From the NCBI GenBank assembly GCA_002083825.1, contig DAZV01000026.1, forward strand, positions 248,001 through 312,000: 64,000 bases of DNA, read 5' to 3'. Both the position numbers and the translations under genes were made by a program. Within the stretch, counting starts at the first letter, position 1. Each line of letters begins with the position of its first letter. The DNA comes from Candidatus Sericytochromatia bacterium S15B-MN24 CBMW_12 (lineage in GTDB: Bacteria > Cyanobacteriota > Sericytochromatia > S15B-MN24 > UBA4093). The notes under the pieces were generated by a model. It did no database searches, was not told where the DNA came from, and worked only from the letters and a program-made list of their open reading frames with translations. Shown piece by piece: positions 1 to 8,020 of the stretch.

Positions 1-597
1 GACGTCCGGGTTGCTGATGTACGAGGCTTCGCCCAGGATGGCGGGGGCCTTCGAGAAGCGCAGGACGAAGTAGTTGCCGGGGGCGAGCCGTTCCTTGGGC
101 ATGGCGAGATTTCGGACGAGGCGACGGTGGATGGCCATGCCGGCCTCGTAGGAGGGGCCGGCATCATCCATCTTGTAGTAGGTCTGGGTTTCGTCCAGCT
201 GGTTCTTCGGCTCGAGGGTCGCGTTATGGTGGATGGACAGGAAGAGGTCGGGGGCCTTGCCGTTGGAGAAGGTGACCCTTTCCGGGAGGGACATGTCCTG
301 GTCTTTTTCGCGGGTGAGCAGGACCTCGGCGCCGGCCGAGCGCAGCAGCTTCGCGAGCTCCAGGGTGACGGCGAGATTGACGTCTTTTTCCTTGAGACCG
401 CCTGGGCCGACCGCCCCGGGCTCCTTGCCGCCGTGGCCCGCGTCGAGCACGATTCGCCGCCCCTGGAGGCCTTGCCAGTCCGCCGCGGGAAGCGCGTCCC
501 GCAGGGCGGAGTAGGTGGCGTCCTGGGCTCTGGCCGTGTGGGCGCAGCCGCCGATCGCGAGGGTGAGGGCAAGACACAGCAGGCGTTTCAAGCTCAC
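1..597 (-). CDS. N-acetylmuramoyl-L-alanine amidase (Amidase_3), C-terminus cut by window edge
   Basis: This is a zinc-dependent peptidoglycan amidase that cleaves the bond between N-acetylmuramic acid and L-alanine in the envelope. I translated 199 codons from a GTG start at 597, with GAGAAAGG about 6 nt upstream. The N-terminus is a lipoprotein signal (basic start, hydrophobic stretch, then IGGC). It is followed by IVLDAGHGGKEPGAVG, the first zinc-ligand motif of the family, then KEKDVNLAV and LFLSIHHNA, the second His region. The frame is open to base 1, so the C-terminal part, including the usual catalytic Glu region, lies outside or at the edge. It sits upstream of nothing else visible. 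The family call is firm; the individual amidase type is not. Confidence 0.88.
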   Translation of the reverse strand, partial: MSLKRLLCLALTLAIGGCAHTARAQDATYSALRDALPAADWQGLQGRRIVLDAGHGGKEPGAVGPGGLKEKDVNLAVTLELAKLLRSAGAEVLLTREKDQDMSLPERVTFSNGKAPDLFLSIHHNATLEPKNQLDETQTYYKMDDAGPSYEAGMAIHRRLVRNLAMPKERLAPGNYFVLRFSKAPAILGEASYISNPDV

Positions 598-688
598 GGC
601 CGACCTTTCTCTAGAGACAAAAACGATTCTTCAGGCGCTAAGCGTTATTCTCGCGGATCGCGTCCTCGTCGACGAGGTCGTGATTCGC

Positions 689-1864
689 TCAGTTCACCGT
701 GCCGTAGAAGCATTTCAGGTAGTTGGTCTCGGGCGCCGCGGGAAGGACCGGGTGGTCGATGCCCGCCCCGCGAAGATCGAGCTGCCTCAGGCGGCGTCCC
801 GAATCGTTGGCGGCGTCCTGGATGACCGAGACGAAGGTCTGGGCGTCCATGTGGTGCGAACAGGAGGCGCTCACGAGCATCCCGCCGGGCCGGAGCATCC
901 GGATCGCGCGAAGATTGATCTCCTTGTACCCGCGGATGGCGCCGGGAATCGAATCCTTGCTCTTGGTGAAAGCCGGAGGATCCAGGATGATCATGTCGTA
1001 GAGTTCCTTGGCCTTTTCCTGCTCGCGCAAGAAGTCGAAGGCGTTGGCAGTGACCCACGAACAGCGTTCCGAAACCCCGTTCATCTGGGCGTTGGCCTCG
1101 CCAAGGGCGATCGCTTCGGCGGAGATGTCCACGCTGACCACTTCGGTGGCTCCGCCGAGGGCGGCGGCCATGGTGAAACCGCCCGAGTAGCTGAAGGCGT
1201 TGAGCACCCGCCGCCCCTTGGCAAGCTCGCCAACCCTCAGGCGGTTGGGACGCTGATCGAGGAAGAAACCGGTCTTTTGGCCGTTCTGGATGTCCACGCC
1301 AATCTGGTAAGGCCCCTCGTTGATGATGAGGCTCTTGGGCGGCGTCTGGCCCCAGATCGGACCCTTGCGCTCCTCGAGACCCTCCAGGCGGCGAACCGAA
1401 ACGTCCGAGCGCTCGAAGATTCCCCGCGGCTTGACCAGGTCGATCAGGGTCTGGATGATCAGGTCCCGTCGCACTTCGATCCCCATCGCCAGGATCTGCA
1501 CCGACAGGTAGGGCCCGTAACGATCCACCACCAGGCCCGGCAGGCCGTCGGCCTCGGAGTGGATGAGCCGGTAGGCGTCGGTACCCGTGAGGTAGTCGCC
1601 GCGAACTTTCAGGGCTTCCTCGATGCGCCGGCGCCAGAAATCGTCATCGATGGTTTCTTCCATGCGGGTGAGCAGGCGAACCAGGATGTTGGAATTCGGG
1701 TTGACGGTGCCCAGACCCACGAACTTGCCCTTGGCGTCCTTGACCTGGACGACCTCGCCGGGTTGCTCTTCGCCCGAGATCTTCTGGACTTCGCCCGCGA
1801 AGACCCACGGGTGGCCCCCCCGGATTCGCTGGGTTCGGGTGGGTTTCAGGACGAGCGTCTTCAA
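689..1864 (-). CDS. rlmI: Class I rRNA methyltransferase, RlmI-like (PUA + SAM domain)
   Basis: This is a 391-residue protein matching the RlmI/YccW family, which makes 5-methylcytosine in 23S rRNA using SAM. Residues 1-75 look like the PUA RNA-binding domain (RGGHPWVFAGEV). The middle carries GRRVLNAFSYSGGFTMAAA (SAM-binding loop), and ILDPPAFTKSK is the DPP catalytic-type motif. A Cys follows in LVSASCSHH, as expected for a C5-cytosine methylase. The start is TTG at 1864; GGAGGG six nt upstream supports it, and it overlaps the stop of the upstream DUF1015 gene (TTGA), so the two are translationally coupled. The exact target base is inferred from the family. Confidence 0.87.
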   Translation of the reverse strand: MKTLVLKPTRTQRIRGGHPWVFAGEVQKISGEEQPGEVVQVKDAKGKFVGLGTVNPNSNILVRLLTRMEETIDDDFWRRRIEEALKVRGDYLTGTDAYRLIHSEADGLPGLVVDRYGPYLSVQILAMGIEVRRDLIIQTLIDLVKPRGIFERSDVSVRRLEGLEERKGPIWGQTPPKSLIINEGPYQIGVDIQNGQKTGFFLDQRPNRLRVGELAKGRRVLNAFSYSGGFTMAAALGGATEVVSVDISAEAIALGEANAQMNGVSERCSWVTANAFDFLREQEKAKELYDMIILDPPAFTKSKDSIPGAIRGYKEINLRAIRMLRPGGMLVSASCSHHMDAQTFVSVIQDAANDSGRRLRQLDLRGAGIDHPVLPAAPETNYLKCFYGTVN

Positions 1865-3177
1865 AGTGTTCCCTCCAGGGAGTTGAAAAGGATTCCCGTG
1901 GGAACCATGGGGGTGAAGCGGGTGGCCTTGGGGGGCAAGAGATCGCCGGCCTCGGCGAGATTCCAGATCTGTTCGGGAGGCGTCGGGTTGAGGAAGAAAG
2001 CCAGCGGGAAGCGCCCGGATCCGAGACCCATCAGGACGTCGCGGACGTCCGAGGTCGTGGCGACTTTCTCGTGATTGCCGAGGTCCGGCCCACGCATGCC
2101 CAGGATCCGGTCCAGGATCAGGCCCTGGAGACGGGAGGCGTCGAGTCGCTTCCTCGCATCGGAAAGCGGGCCGTTGACGGGGACGGCCTCGTGCATGGTG
2201 AGGATGTGGAAATGCGGTTCGCCCGTGATCAGCATGCCGATCCGGGTCTTGCGCTCGGCAGCTTCGGAGAGGTCGTAGAGGCCTTCCTCGACCTGGGCGA
2301 CCTCGGGGAGGGCGCTTGGGAGGGCCTTCTCGCCGACGATGAAGGATTCTTCCAGGCGGCTCAGGAAGTTGGCGGGAAGTTTGCCCGGATGGGCGAGGAC
2401 GTGCTGGGGTTGGAACCGGAGGCCGGGATCCTCGATGTCGACGAGCAGCATGAGGGTGTAGTTCCAGGCTTCTTCGCCGGTCCAGCCCGGGGTCCGGGAG
2501 CGCATCTCGTCGCGGTAGGCCAGCGCGGCCTCGTAGCGATGATGCCCGTCGGCGATGACCAGCGGGCTCTCGGCGAGTTCGTCTTGGACCTGGGCGATCG
2601 CCTCGGGGTCGTTGATGTACCAGAGGCGCATCTCCGCTTCCGTTTCGTCCTTGAAGTCCAGGAGGGGCATGGTGGCGTCGGTGAGGTCGAAGAAGAGCTC
2701 GGCGAGGAACTGGTGGGCATCCTGGTAGAGTGCCACGATCGGGCTGGTGTTGGCCTCGGCTGCGCGCAGGAGCGCAAGGCGGTCCTTGACGGCCTCCGGG
2801 CGGGTCTCCAGGTGGGGCAGAATGACCTTGGCCTCGCGGTCTTCCAGGCGAACCGCGGCGAAGATGCCCCGGAGCGCGCCGGTGCCTTGGGCCTGCTCGA
2901 AGAGGTAGAAGGCGCTGACCGAGTCGCGCCGCAAGACGCCCTGGTCACGCCAGCCGCGCAAGAAATCGCCGGCTCGGACGTTGCCGTTTTCGACGGCATC
3001 GTCCTCGGGTTGTTCCTGGCCGAACTCCAGTCGGACGGCGTTCAGGGGATTTCTCAGGTGAAGACGGAGCTGGAGCTCGGTATCGAGGGAGTCATAGGGG
3101 GGGCAGAGCACCTCGTTGAGGCGAGGGGCGCGGGAGTGCGCGTAGCGAAGGGCGCGAAACGGTTTGACGACAGCCAT
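1861..3177 (-). CDS. DUF1015 family protein
   Basis: This 438-residue protein has the hallmarks of DUF1015: the opening VVKPFRALRYA, then NEVLCPPYDSLD, and the ADGHHRYEAALAYRDEM segment in the middle. The family is widespread in bacteria and has no established biochemical role; the conserved DGHHR motif suggests an active or nucleotide/metal-binding site, which is inference. The start ATG at 3177 has AGAGAGG upstream. The gene overlaps the following rRNA methyltransferase by 4 nt, so both are probably one transcript. Confidence 0.85.
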   Translation of the reverse strand: MAVVKPFRALRYAHSRAPRLNEVLCPPYDSLDTELQLRLHLRNPLNAVRLEFGQEQPEDDAVENGNVRAGDFLRGWRDQGVLRRDSVSAFYLFEQAQGTGALRGIFAAVRLEDREAKVILPHLETRPEAVKDRLALLRAAEANTSPIVALYQDAHQFLAELFFDLTDATMPLLDFKDETEAEMRLWYINDPEAIAQVQDELAESPLVIADGHHRYEAALAYRDEMRSRTPGWTGEEAWNYTLMLLVDIEDPGLRFQPQHVLAHPGKLPANFLSRLEESFIVGEKALPSALPEVAQVEEGLYDLSEAAERKTRIGMLITGEPHFHILTMHEAVPVNGPLSDARKRLDASRLQGLILDRILGMRGPDLGNHEKVATTSDVRDVLMGLGSGRFPLAFFLNPTPPEQIWNLAEAGDLLPPKATRFTPMVPTGILFNSLEGTL

Positions 3178-3313
3178 GGGAGCCTCTCTAGTTGGGACGC
3201 CCTATCTTACCATGCGGGTTTGCGATCGACGGAACCTGGGAGCACCGTTGAAAGGCTTCCCTTTGTCCGTGCATGCGGGTTCCGCCCCGCCGACGGCGGT
3301 CGGGAGAAGAACA

Positions 3314-3338
3314 GGGGCGGGCTCCAGCGGCCCGCCCC
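3314..3338 (-). terminator. Intrinsic terminator candidate after the glycosyltransferase
   Basis: A perfect 9-bp stem (GGGGCGGGC / GCCCGCCCC, 7-nt loop) sits about 90 nt beyond the leftward gene ending at 3430. On the minus strand it is followed by TGTTCTTCT. On the plus strand it is followed by CTTTGTTTTT, so it could work in either direction, although only minus-strand genes flank it. Confidence 0.6.
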
Positions 3339-3429
3339 CTTTGTTTTTCGACCGTTCGGAATCTCCTCAGTGTAAGGCTTTGGCGCTTTCGGGACTTCGG
3401 GCATGCTGCCAGAGAAGTCTTGGCGATGC

Positions 3430-4683
3430 TCAGCTACCGCGGCGGATGATCCGCTCGGCTCCGAGCGGGATGCGCGAGGGTCGGGCCTTGGAGGCGAGCA
3501 TGGCGAGGATTTCCGCTTCCATGAGCTGGCAGCGGGCTTCCCAGGAGTGGGCTTGCGCGCGCTGGATCCGCTCGACGGAGTCGCGTAGCGAGGGTTTGAG
3601 GGCATGATCGAGGGCCGCGAGAAAGGCATGGCGGTCGCGGGCAGCTTGCGCCATGCCCTCCAGGTCGGCGAGGGGGGCGAAGTCGGTCATGACCACGGGC
3701 TTGCCGGCGGCCAGGTACTCGTTGACCTTGAGGGGGTAGATGTGACGGGTCTGCTCGCTGTGGACGAAGGGGATGGTGGCGATGTCGAAGGCCTTGAGGT
3801 AGGCCGGCAGGTGCTCTCGCGGCCGCAAGCCCAGGAAGTGGGTATTGGGGAGGCGGATGGCGTCGATGTCGGCTTGCCGGCTGCTCGCGACGGGACCGAT
3901 GGCCACGAAGGACCAGTGGGGGCGCTGGCGGGCGAGCCAGCCCCAGAGCTCCGCGTCGAAGCGCTCCTCGATGTTGCCGATGAAGCCCACGATGGGCTTG
4001 GGCAGACCCGCGACGTCGGCGGGAACCGAGGTCCCCGGGTGAACCGCCCGGTTGAAGAGGTCGAAGTCCACCCCGTTGGGAACCATCACGCAGCGCGGGG
4101 CATGGGGCGCCTTGCCGGCGTGGAGAGCGGGGCTGGAAACGAACGTCAGATCGGCCCGGGCGAGCAAGCGCCGCTCGATCCGGCCCGCATGCGGCGAAAT
4201 GCCCGGCAGCGCCGTGATCTCGTCGGTGCAGTGATAAACCACCAGGCGCTCGTCCAGCGCGCCGATCGCCCCTTCGCTCATGAGCACGTCGAAGGATATC
4301 CAGAGGATGGGCTCATTGAAGGCCAGCTGACGGGCCACCCGCATGAGCCCCCGACGAAAGGCCCAGTGGTTGAAGCGGTACGCGCCCTCGAAGAGCCAAG
4401 CCGGCCCGAGCCGACCCATGGGCAGCACCGGGGGAGGCGTCCAGACCCAGATCTTCCCCTCCACTTGCCGAGGGTTGTCATGCCCGCGCCAGGCCCCCAG
4501 TTTCCGCTGAAAGCGCCCCTCCCGACGCCCCCGGTAGGCGTCGACGGGATTGCTCGACGCATCCACGAAAAGCAAGCGGTTGCGCCGCGACAGCTCCCGC
4601 ATCAAATGGTGGCGACTCGACTGAAACGGATGATCCCAGTCCATGACCGAGATGCATACCACGTCCTGCCCTACCAAGCGCAT
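3430..4683 (-). CDS. Glycosyltransferase, GT-B fold (family 1/4-like, TuaH-like)
   Basis: This 417-residue protein looks like a GT-B glycosyltransferase acting on a cell-surface polysaccharide or glycolipid. The N-terminal half contains LVVYHCTDEITALPG (the CxDD-like segment typical of TuaH-type enzymes) and LTFVSSPAL; the middle has VMVPNGVDFDLF, the conserved NGVD motif. The C-terminal half has PIVGFIGNIEERFD and KVNEYLAAGKPVV, the region that normally binds the nucleotide-sugar donor. No signal peptide or membrane segment is evident, so it should be cytoplasmic. It is read leftward and diverges from the squalene-synthase-like gene. Donor and acceptor cannot be told from sequence. Confidence 0.78.
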   Translation of the reverse strand: MRLVGQDVVCISVMDWDHPFQSSRHHLMRELSRRNRLLFVDASSNPVDAYRGRREGRFQRKLGAWRGHDNPRQVEGKIWVWTPPPVLPMGRLGPAWLFEGAYRFNHWAFRRGLMRVARQLAFNEPILWISFDVLMSEGAIGALDERLVVYHCTDEITALPGISPHAGRIERRLLARADLTFVSSPALHAGKAPHAPRCVMVPNGVDFDLFNRAVHPGTSVPADVAGLPKPIVGFIGNIEERFDAELWGWLARQRPHWSFVAIGPVASSRQADIDAIRLPNTHFLGLRPREHLPAYLKAFDIATIPFVHSEQTRHIYPLKVNEYLAAGKPVVMTDFAPLADLEGMAQAARDRHAFLAALDHALKPSLRDSVERIQRAQAHSWEARCQLMEAEILAMLASKARPSRIPLGAERIIRRGS

Positions 4684-4839
4684 CGTCGCCCCCCTTCGTG
4701 ATCGATCCCCAGTCTAGCCGGGAAGTCGAGGCATGACGTCGGCGGAACGCCCAAGGTGCATCGTCAGGTCGCCAAGCCGCCAAGGGTCTGCTAGCATGGA
4801 TCCGACTCTGGCCTCGTCACGTCGATAGATTGGACGCTC

Positions 4840-5991
4840 ATGCAGCCCGACAACGCCCAGCATGGAGAGCAGTGGCGCCTCTGCTTCTCCCTGCTCCCCA
4901 AGGTCTCCCGTACCTTCGCCCTCTCCATCGCCCAACTCAAAAGCCCCATGCGACACTCCGTCTGCCTGGCCTACCTCCTCTGCCGCCTGCTCGACACCTT
5001 CGAGGACGCCGCCGACCTCCCGACCCCGCGCAAATCCACCTACATCAACGACCTCCAAGCCTTCGTCGCCGGCACCGCCCGACCAGACCCCGCCTGGGGC
5101 CGCCGCGCCGCCGCGGAACTCGCCGGACGCGCCGACGGCGCCGATCTGGAACTGCTGGAATGCCTGGACTCCGTGCTCGCGGCGCTCGATAGCCTGCCCA
5201 TGCGCGATCGCCAGGCCATCGACCGCTGCTTCCAAGAGATGGCCACCGGCATGATCGAGATGCAGGTCCTGCTCGACCAGTCCCTCGCCGGGTCCGTTCC
5301 GGCGCGCCTCCGCGTCCTGCCCCGCATGGACAGCCTCGAACGCTACTGCCACTTCGTCGCGGGTATCGTCGGAGGCCTGCTCACCGAGCTGCTCCAGCTC
5401 AACTCGGATGCCCTCGACCCGGAGCGGCATCGCGCCCTCCTGAGCCGCTCCGAGGCCTTCGGTCAGTATCTCCAGAAGATCAACATCCTCAAGGACATCC
5501 CGGGCGACCACGCCGCGGGCTGGTGCTTCATTCCCCGCTCCGCCATCGCCGCGCAGGGAATCGCTCCCGAGGACCTCCTGAACGCCCCGCCGGAGCTCAG
5601 GGTCGGGGCGATCGCCCCCGTCATCCTCGACGTCCTCGGCCATGTCGCCGTTGCCTGGCAGTACCTCGCGCTGATCCCGCTTCCCGAGCGCGAGTACCGG
5701 CTCTTTCTGGCCTATAGCTTTTTCTTCGGAGTCAAAACCCTGGAATTGGGCCTGAGAGAACCGGATCGGTCGTTCGAGGCCAAGCGCCCGCTCAAGATCG
5801 GCCGGCTCGACGTCGCGGCCATCCTCGCCAGGGTCAACCTGCTCATCGACGATCCTCGCGGCCTGGAGGCCTACCTTCGCGCCATCCTGGACGCTGCGCG
5901 CCGGGGCCTCGACCCGCGCTGGCCCGCTTCGGTTCCGGCCGCGCTCGAGAACGTGCTCGGTAGCCTCGTTCCCGCGGGGGTCGAGGCCTGA
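4840..5991 (+). CDS. Squalene/phytoene synthase family protein, closest to squalene synthase
   Basis: This 383-residue all-helical prenyltransferase is predicted to condense two prenyl diphosphates head to head. LPKVSRTFALSI at the N-terminus, LLDTFEDAAD (first Asp-rich motif), YCHFVAGIVGGL, and LQKINILKDIPGD (second Asp-rich motif region) follow the order seen in eukaryote-type squalene synthases. The bacterial HpnC/HpnD pair is less similar. The second Asp motif reads DIPGD rather than the usual DxxED, a small deviation. The enzyme stands alone here, without cyclase or hpn genes, so the end product (squalene, a hopanoid precursor, or a carotenoid) is open. Confidence 0.83.
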   Translation: MQPDNAQHGEQWRLCFSLLPKVSRTFALSIAQLKSPMRHSVCLAYLLCRLLDTFEDAADLPTPRKSTYINDLQAFVAGTARPDPAWGRRAAAELAGRADGADLELLECLDSVLAALDSLPMRDRQAIDRCFQEMATGMIEMQVLLDQSLAGSVPARLRVLPRMDSLERYCHFVAGIVGGLLTELLQLNSDALDPERHRALLSRSEAFGQYLQKINILKDIPGDHAAGWCFIPRSAIAAQGIAPEDLLNAPPELRVGAIAPVILDVLGHVAVAWQYLALIPLPEREYRLFLAYSFFFGVKTLELGLREPDRSFEAKRPLKIGRLDVAAILARVNLLIDDPRGLEAYLRAILDAARRGLDPRWPASVPAALENVLGSLVPAGVEA

Positions 5992-6000
5992 TCGTCAACC

Positions 6001-6705
6001 TCAGGGTCGCGGGTTCGAGTCCCTGAGCCTCTCGAGGCCGTCGAGGATCAGCTCCAGCCCGAACCCGAGGTCGTGAACGCCGCGGTGCATGCCGGAGATG
6101 ACCTGCTGGGACAGCGCGTTCATGTAGGGGTATCGGTCCGCGGGGATCAGGGGAAGGAAGTGCTTCGCCGCGTCCGCATACTCCGAGGGGTCGAACGGGA
6201 AGTTCAACGCCTGGAGCGTGAACCCGTAAATATGACTGTCGATGGCGTTCCAGGCGCGATCGGCCAGCTCGTACGAGAAGCCCGCTTCGCGCAGACAGCC
6301 GATCGTGGCGTCCACGTAGCGCAACATCGCCGGACCGACGTTGACCCGGGCGACGACGAGCATGGACGCCCAGGGGTGACGTCGCAAAACCGCGTGGGCG
6401 GAGGTCGCCCGCTTACGCATGGCCGACTTCCAGTCGTCGCCGATCGCGGGCACCTCGATCTCGCCGACGACGAGGTCGACCATGCCGTCGAGCACGTCCT
6501 CCTTGTTGGCGACGTGGTTGTAGAGCGACATGGCCTCCACCTGGAGATCCTGGGCGAGCTTGCGCATGGAAAGCGACTCGATGCCGCTCTCGTCGGCCAG
6601 GTGGATGGCGGCGCGCAGGACCCGATCCCGGTTCAGGGGAACGCGGGGGGCGGCGTTTTGAGCGGGCGTCCTGCCCGGGGGGCTTTTTCGCTTCGATAGG
6701 GTCAT
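6001..6705 (-). CDS. TetR family transcriptional repressor (TetR_C-type)
   Basis: A 234-residue repressor. The helix-turn-helix lies at about residues 26-72 and includes SMRKLAQDLQVEAMSLYNHV, with a NKEDVLDGMVD continuation typical of TetR; the C-terminal ligand domain resembles the TetR_C class. I chose ATG at 6705; an open frame continues further upstream but runs into the preceding gene, whose stop is only 25 nt away. It is the second gene of a two-gene leftward operon with the DUF4386 membrane protein. It probably represses that operon through the palindrome at 7711-7725 inside the promoter. The inducer is unknown. Confidence 0.85.
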   Translation of the reverse strand: MTLSKRKSPPGRTPAQNAAPRVPLNRDRVLRAAIHLADESGIESLSMRKLAQDLQVEAMSLYNHVANKEDVLDGMVDLVVGEIEVPAIGDDWKSAMRKRATSAHAVLRRHPWASMLVVARVNVGPAMLRYVDATIGCLREAGFSYELADRAWNAIDSHIYGFTLQALNFPFDPSEYADAAKHFLPLIPADRYPYMNALSQQVISGMHRGVHDLGFGLELILDGLERLRDSNPRP

Positions 6706-6730
6706 CGTGGTGGTTCGCCTCCATCGCGCG

Positions 6731-7462
6731 TCAGTTGACGCGCGCTTCCAGGCCGATGGCGTCCTTGGGCGCGATGGCGGACGAATCGAATCCCTTGGCG
6801 ATGAGCCAAAGAGGAAGCAGGAGTTCAAACAGGCCCCCGGGGACGAGGAGAAGCATGCCGGTTCCCTGGAGCGTGTCCACCTGGCCGATCATGTCCAGCA
6901 CGGCGCCCATCGAGAGCAAGGGATATCCGACCAGGCCCAGGATCGCGAGCGATCGGGGCACGAGCTTCGACTGGCTCAGCAGATAGCAGAATATCAGGCC
7001 GCAGACGCCGAGCAGGACCATGGCCATCTGGTACGCCCAGTAGTTGATCTTCGCCGCCATGGCGCCGAGCGTCACGAAGTAGGAGGCCGCTGGAGCTCCC
7101 GCGGCAAGGTAGTCCTGACTCAAGGCGATCAACGACAGCGGGCCGAGCACGCCGACGACGAGGAGCGCGGCCTCGATGACCCTGAACCCGACATACCCGA
7201 GCGCGAAGCTTTCGTGCCGTCGTTTGAGAATCGGAAACATGGCGACGGCGATTCCGACGACCGCAGCGGCATCGACCAGCACGAGCAGCGCTCCCGCCAC
7301 GACACGGATCCGATCGGCATGGACTCCGGCCAGGTAGTCCGGCGCGCTGAGCACCGACTCGATGAGTTGAGTGCCGGCGATATACGAGGCCGTCGCCACC
7401 AGGAACAGCACTCCGACAACCCTCGCCGTTGTCATGGTCGTTTTCGCGTTCATTTCTGGCAT
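6731..7462 (-). CDS. DUF4386 family membrane protein
   Basis: This 243-residue polytopic membrane protein has about six hydrophobic segments, starting with ARVVGVLFLVATASYIAG and including LALSQDYL-type loops and INYWAYQMAMVLLG, which fit DUF4386. The family has no established function. The ATG at 7462 is set by GGAGG eight nt upstream; a second ATG nine nt further in is less well placed. It is the first gene of the operon with the TetR regulator, so its expression is likely ligand-induced. A role in stress or xenobiotic response would be inference from that pairing only. Confidence 0.78.
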   Translation of the reverse strand: MPEMNAKTTMTTARVVGVLFLVATASYIAGTQLIESVLSAPDYLAGVHADRIRVVAGALLVLVDAAAVVGIAVAMFPILKRRHESFALGYVGFRVIEAALLVVGVLGPLSLIALSQDYLAAGAPAASYFVTLGAMAAKINYWAYQMAMVLLGVCGLIFCYLLSQSKLVPRSLAILGLVGYPLLSMGAVLDMIGQVDTLQGTGMLLLVPGGLFELLLPLWLIAKGFDSSAIAPKDAIGLEARVN

Positions 7463-7703
7463 TTCCGGTTCCTCCTCTCGCCGACGCCACAGGTGTCGAC
7501 GCTCCTATTTTCCCTGCTACAGCGCCGTCGGGCATCCGATCCCGGGGAACTGGACCGCACCCGATAACGGCGCCTGATGCGCGGCGGTATCATCCTTTGA
7601 GCCCGTCGAGCAGGAAGGGGGTGTGACTGCCCTTTAGTTGGACCACTTGTTGGATCCTTTTTGCGAGTGTACGAGCCCATCTTGGGTATTGCTTGATACT
7701 CAA

Positions 7704-7732
7704 GTAATATACTTACACTGTAAGTTTGTCAA
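7704..7732 (-). promoter_or_regulatory. Leftward sigma-70-type promoter with palindromic operator in its spacer
   Basis: Read on the minus strand, TTGACA (7732-7727) is followed by a 17-nt spacer and TATTAC (7709-7704). The spacer contains a perfect 15-bp palindrome, ACTTACACTGTAAGT (7711-7725), the size and symmetry expected for a TetR-family operator. A bound repressor would block polymerase directly. The first start codon downstream is 7462, giving a leader of about 235 nt. A second small dyad, CTTGA-TAC-TCAAG (7692-7704), lies beside the -10. Confidence 0.75.
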
Positions 7733-8020
7733 GCTCCTTGCTTGCTGACCGCGGCTCACCTTGCCGCAGCGCCGCCTTGAGAGCCTAGATTGGTTGTGGA
7801 CGGACCCTGGCCTGGTACTCTGGGCTCAGACGGTGCCCAAGGCGGATCGCGAGCATCGAGGGAGAAAGCGTCCGTTGCCTTCGGCCTTTGTTTAAGGAAA
7901 ATGAAGAAGTTGGGCTGAGTATTAAGCAGCCCCGCAACTCGGCCCTGAAGCAAGACCCTGCAAAGCCTGGTGAGCGACGACCCTCCGTCATGAATGGCTG
8001 GTGACCGGGAAGGACTCCAC
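7733..8020. other. Non-coding stretch upstream of the kinase locus
   Basis: About 290 nt without a convincing gene. Short open frames on the minus strand here have no ribosome site and no recognisable composition. I looked for riboswitch or small-RNA structure and found none I could support. It presumably carries the rightward promoter of the kinase locus, but no clear -35/-10 pair stands out. Confidence 0.4.

Noticed and set aside
6001-6040. GGGTTCGAGTCCC resembles a tRNA T-arm
   Set aside because: No acceptor, D or anticodon arms around it, and it lies inside the coding end of the TetR gene.
7450-7680. 76-aa minus-strand leader frame before the DUF4386 gene
   Set aside because: No ribosome site, Arg-rich random composition, and it overlaps the real start of the next gene.
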